Notes under the pieces: model-generated
What the model saw: only the letters and a program-made list of their open reading frames with translations
Told to the model about the DNA's origin: nothing
Databases searched by the model: none
Shown: positions 42,734-45,460 of the stretch, in pieces
Position numbering within the stretch: position 1 is the stretch's first letter
How the letters are laid out: each line of letters opens with the position of its first letter
Assembly: GCF_000429045.1 (NCBI RefSeq)
Contig: NZ_AUBC01000031.1
Span: forward strand, 1 to 45,460
DNA: 45,460 nt
From: Salinarimonas rosea DSM 21201
Lineage (GTDB): Bacteria > Pseudomonadota > Alphaproteobacteria > Rhizobiales > Beijerinckiaceae
Reading direction: 5' to 3'
Position numbers and translations under genes: made by a program

Positions 42734-44218
42734 ATGTCCGTCCACTCCACCTCCCCGCAGTTCAAGGACAACGCCCACGCGGCGCTGCACGACGTCCAGC
42801 TGCAGCGGGCGCTCTCGAACGTGCGGGTGGGGTTCATCGAGAAGCGGGCGAAGGCGGCGGGGAAGCTGCCGGAGTTCGAGGCGCTGCGCGACTCCGCGCG
42901 CGACATCAAGGATCACGTGCTCGCCCATCTCGACCTCTACCTCGAGGCCTACATCGCCAAGGTGGAGGCGTCGGGCGGGATCGTGCATTTCGCGCGGGAC
43001 GCGGCGGAGGCGCGGGCGATCGTCACCGACATCTGCCGAGAGAAGGGCGCGCGCACCGTCACCAAGGGCAAGTCGATGATCTCCGAGGAGATCGGGCTGA
43101 ACGACCACCTCGCCGCGGCGGGCATCGAGCCGGTGGAGACGGACCTCGGCGAGTACATCATCCAGCTGCGCCACGAGACGCCCTCGCACATCATCGCGCC
43201 GGCGGTCCACGTCAACGCCTCACAGGTGGAGGAGGATTTTCGCCGCGCCCACACCCATCTCGACGCGGCGCGCGACCTGTCCGAGCCGGTGAACCTGCTC
43301 ACCGAGGCGCGCGGCGTGCTGCGCGAGCGCTTCCTCGCCGCCGACGTCGGCATCACCGGGGCGAACTTCCTCGTGGCCGAGACCGGCACCTCGATCATCG
43401 TCACCAACGAGGGCAACGGCGACCTCACCCAGATCCTGCCGAAGACCCACGTCGTGCTGGCCTCGATCGAGAAGCTCGTGCCGACGCTCGAGGACGCCTC
43501 CCAGCTCCTGCGCGTGCTCGCCCGCTCGGCCACGGGCCAGGAGCTGTCGGTCTACACCACCTTCACCACCGGCCCGCGCCGGCCCGAGGACCCGGACGGG
43601 CCGGAGAGCTACCACGTCGTGCTGATCGACAACGGGCGGTCCTCCATGCTGGGGACCGAGTTCGAGGAGATGCTGCGCTGCATCCGGTGCGGCGCCTGCA
43701 TGAACCATTGCCCAGTCTACCACGCGGTCGGCGGCCACGCCTACGGCTGGGTCTATCCCGGCCCGATGGGCGCCGTGCTGACGCCCTCGCTGATCGGCGT
43801 CGACAAGGGCGGGCATCTTCCGAACGCGTCGACCTTCTGCGGACGCTGCGAGAGCGTCTGCCCCGTGCGCATCCCGCTGCCGAAGCTGATGCGGCACTGG
43901 CGCGAGCGCGAGTTCGAGCGCCACCTCTCGCCGGCGACCGTGCGCTCCGGCATCGCGGCCTGGGCCTTCTTCGCGAGGCGCCCCGCGCTCTACAGGCTGG
44001 CGACGCGGGTGAGCATGAACCTCCTCGCCTTCGCCGGACGCCGGAAGGGCGGGACGAAGGGGCGCTTCGCCTGGCTGCCCTTCGCCGGCGGCTGGACCGA
44101 GCACCGCGACTTCCCCGCGCCCCAGGGCGGCACCTTCCAGGAGCGCTTCGCCCGCGAGCGCGCCGGCAGGAGCGGCGAGACGGGCGCCACTGCGCCGGCG
44201 AGCAGCCGGGCGGCGTGA
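42734..44218 (+). CDS. lutB: Lactate utilisation iron-sulfur protein LutB
   Basis: This is a subunit of the LutABC L-lactate oxidation complex (494 aa), which passes electrons from lactate toward the respiratory chain. The N-terminal LUD domain holds TVTKGKSMISEEIGLN, and GITGANFLVAETGTSIIVTNEGNGDL is diagnostic. Two 4Fe-4S motifs follow: C316-x2-C319-x2-C322-x3-C326-P and C369-x2-C372-x3-C376-P. The start ATG 42734 (MSVHSTSP) is chosen by homology. It is followed 10 bp later by lutC. The usual first gene, lutA, is not upstream. Confidence 0.92.
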   Translation: MSVHSTSPQFKDNAHAALHDVQLQRALSNVRVGFIEKRAKAAGKLPEFEALRDSARDIKDHVLAHLDLYLEAYIAKVEASGGIVHFARDAAEARAIVTDICREKGARTVTKGKSMISEEIGLNDHLAAAGIEPVETDLGEYIIQLRHETPSHIIAPAVHVNASQVEEDFRRAHTHLDAARDLSEPVNLLTEARGVLRERFLAADVGITGANFLVAETGTSIIVTNEGNGDLTQILPKTHVVLASIEKLVPTLEDASQLLRVLARSATGQELSVYTTFTTGPRRPEDPDGPESYHVVLIDNGRSSMLGTEFEEMLRCIRCGACMNHCPVYHAVGGHAYGWVYPGPMGAVLTPSLIGVDKGGHLPNASTFCGRCESVCPVRIPLPKLMRHWREREFERHLSPATVRSGIAAWAFFARRPALYRLATRVSMNLLAFAGRRKGGTKGRFAWLPFAGGWTEHRDFPAPQGGTFQERFARERAGRSGETGATAPASSRAA

Positions 44219-44228
44219 GGAGACGGCC

Positions 44229-44924
44229 ATGAGCACCGCCCGCGACGAGATCCTCGCCTCCATCCGCCGCTCCCTCGGCGTCACCGGCCGCGAGCGCCCG
44301 CGCCGGACCGTGGTCGAGGAGCGCATCGCCCGCGCGCCCGCGGGCGTCGTCCCAGCCCGCGGGGCCGTGAGCGGCCGCGCGCGCATCGAGCTGTTCGTCG
44401 CGCAGGCCGAGGCGGCGCTCGCGACCGTGAGCGAGGTCGATACGCCGGACGCCGTTCCCGCGGCGATCGCCGGCTGGCTGCGCGCCCACAATCTCGCCGC
44501 CACGCTGCGCATGGGCGCCGACCCGCGGCTCGCGGCGATGCCCTGGAGCGAGACGCCGCTCGCGGTCGACGAGGGCCCGAGCGACGGCTCGGACCTCAAC
44601 GCGGTGAGCCACGCCGAGGCCGGCGTCGCCGAGACCGGCACCTGCGTGCTCGTGTCGGGGCCCGGGAACCCGTCGACGCTCAACTTCCTGCCGGACAACC
44701 ACATCATCGTCGTCGACGCGTCGACCGTCACGGGCGACTACGAGAGCGCCTGGGCCCGCCTGCGGGAGCGCTTCGGCAAGGGCGTGATGCCGCGCACCGT
44801 GAACTGGGTCACCGGCCCCTCCCGCTCCGCCGACATCGAGCAGACCATGTTCCTCGGCGCCCACGGCCCGCGGCGGCTGCACATCGTCGTCGTCGGCGGC
44901 CGGGAGAGCGCCTCGGCATCCTGA
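44229..44924 (+). CDS. lutC: Lactate utilisation protein LutC
   Basis: This is the third subunit of the LutABC system (231 aa), a LUD-domain protein. It starts STARDEILASIRRSLGV and ends with the conserved LUD block ETGTCVLVSGPGNPSTLNFLPDNHIIVVDAS (about 138-168) and SADIEQTMFLGAHGPRRLHIVVV. GAGGAGA precedes ATG 44229. It is co-transcribed with lutB. Confidence 0.92.
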   Translation: MSTARDEILASIRRSLGVTGRERPRRTVVEERIARAPAGVVPARGAVSGRARIELFVAQAEAALATVSEVDTPDAVPAAIAGWLRAHNLAATLRMGADPRLAAMPWSETPLAVDEGPSDGSDLNAVSHAEAGVAETGTCVLVSGPGNPSTLNFLPDNHIIVVDASTVTGDYESAWARLRERFGKGVMPRTVNWVTGPSRSADIEQTMFLGAHGPRRLHIVVVGGRESASAS

Positions 44925-45035
44925 GCCGGCCCCGAGCCTCGCAACCCGACCGGAGCGCAAGCCGCGCGCAAGCGCCGGCGCGCAGCCTCGCTCGGCAGGG
45001 TGCGGACCGGCCGCGCCCGCGACGAGGGCGCGACC

Positions 45036-45123
45036 ATGCGGCTCGATGAGGCCTATTCCCCCTTCCATGTCGATCGCCGCCGCGGCGAGCGGCTCACGCT
45101 CGTGCTGCCGTGCCGGATCGTGC
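45036..45123 (+). pseudogene. 5' fragment of an unknown gene (PilZ-like start), cut by IS66
   Basis: ATG 45036, with GAGGG about 8 nt upstream, opens a frame of 29 codons before the IS66 end at 45124. The fragment has DRRRGERLTLVLPCRIV, a pattern like the start of PilZ c-di-GMP-binding domains (RRxxxR...LPxRI). The rest of the gene, if it survives, lies beyond the element. The frame continues a few codons into the IS and stops. The PilZ assignment is a guess from 17 residues. Confidence 0.35.
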
Positions 45124-45460
45124 GTAAGCGGTGTTCTCAGGCCGCGTCTGCAAGGGTGCGGCGGGCGTAGGCCCACGGCAGCAGCTCATCCAGCGCGGAG
45201 TTGGGATGGCCGTTGACGATGCGGGTGATGACGTCGGCGAGGTAGGCGTAGGGGTCGACATCGTTCAGCTTGCAGGTTTCGACGAGCGAGGCGACGACGG
45301 CCCAGTGCTCGCCGCCGCCGTCGGAGCCGGCGAAGAGCGCGTTCTTCCTGGTGAGGGCGAGGGGCCTGATCGCGCGCTCAACGACGTTGGAGTCGAGCTC
45401 GACGCGCCCGTCATCGAGGAAGCGGGAGAGGCCGTCCCAGCGTGCGAGGGCATAGCGGAT
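45124..45460 (-). mobile_element. End of an IS66-family insertion sequence (partial)
   Basis: The sequence GTAAGCGG at 45124-45131 is the characteristic terminal start of IS66-family inverted repeats, and the transposase gene begins to be read backward 13 bp inside it. The element runs out of the window, so its other end and its 8-bp target duplication cannot be seen. Confidence 0.85.
45137..45460 (-). CDS. IS66-family transposase TnpC, C-terminal fragment
   Basis: The minus-strand frame is open from the window edge to the TGA at 45139-45137 and codes 107 residues without a start. It reads WDGLSRFLDDGRVELDSN, VVERAIRPLALTRKNALFAGSD, GGGEHWAVVASLVETCKLN and DVDPYAYLADVITRIVNGHP, the strongly conserved C-terminal part of IS66 TnpC (DDE_Tnp_IS66), including the catalytic Glu of the VERAIRP region. 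It ends in LPWAYARRTLADAA. Confidence 0.92.
   Translation of the reverse strand: MRYALARWDGLSRFLDDGRVELDSNVVERAIRPLALTRKNALFAGSDGGGEHWAVVASLVETCKLNDVDPYAYLADVITRIVNGHPNSALDELLPWAYARRTLADAA

Overview
The window is about 45 kb of very GC-rich DNA (roughly 70% by eye) from an alphaproteobacterium, most likely of the order Hyphomicrobiales (Rhizobiales). The evidence is the gene set and order (divL-tsaE/amgK-murU, dnaQ-coaE-aroE-maf-ppsR, hemE-hemJ-rho, rsmG-parA-parB, holA-lptE-leuS), two perfect CtrA-type boxes (TTAA-N7-TTAA), clustered GANTC (CcrM) sites and one GTTC-N7-GTTC LexA box. I infer that this is the chromosomal origin and partition region. The 453-bp gap between the divergent ppsR and hemE genes carries a perfect DnaA box, a CtrA box, GANTC sites and an AT-rich tract. 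A perfect parS lies inside rsmG, about 16 kb away and next to parAB.

Left edge to 2.6 kb: the right end of an IS5-family element abuts a 5'-truncated anti-phage dCTP deaminase (AvcD/DCD type) that has lost its N-terminal P-loop domain. A response-regulator-like diguanylate cyclase follows on the minus strand. From 2.7 to 7.6 kb (minus strand) lie murU, a tsaE-amgK fusion and the DivL-type pseudo-kinase with Tyr in place of the phospho-acceptor His. A CtrA box lies between divL and hemW. From 7.8 to 12.7 kb are hemW, a SAM methyltransferase, a DEAD-box RNA helicase and two small domain-of-unknown-function genes. From 12.7 to 16.4 kb is the minus-strand operon ppsR-maf-aroE-coaE-dnaQ.

From 16.4 to 19.9 kb are the proposed oriC, hemE, hemJ and rho. 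From 19.9 to 27.4 kb is an accessory stretch: palindromic repeats, two tandem quinone-reductase-like flavoproteins, and a five-gene operon (NMT1/THI5-like binding protein, ATPase, permease, cytosine-deaminase-like amidohydrolase, FAD oxidase) that looks like uptake and breakdown of an N-heterocyclic compound. It sits where mnmE and mnmG would be expected after rho. From 27.6 to 35.3 kb are holA-lptE-leuS (minus), then yggS, rsmG (with parS), parA and parB (plus).

From 35.3 to 42.6 kb is a second accessory block. It holds an HTH gene of unknown function under a perfect alphaproteobacterial SOS box, then a three-gene type III-like restriction-modification operon (res, a small PD-(D/E)XK-like gene, mod). 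The small gene and the target-recognition part of mod are clearly lower in GC than everything around them. From 42.7 kb are lutB and lutC without an adjacent lutA. A short gene start resembling a PilZ protein is then cut off by an IS66-family element that runs out of the window. No tRNA, rRNA or CRISPR array was found.
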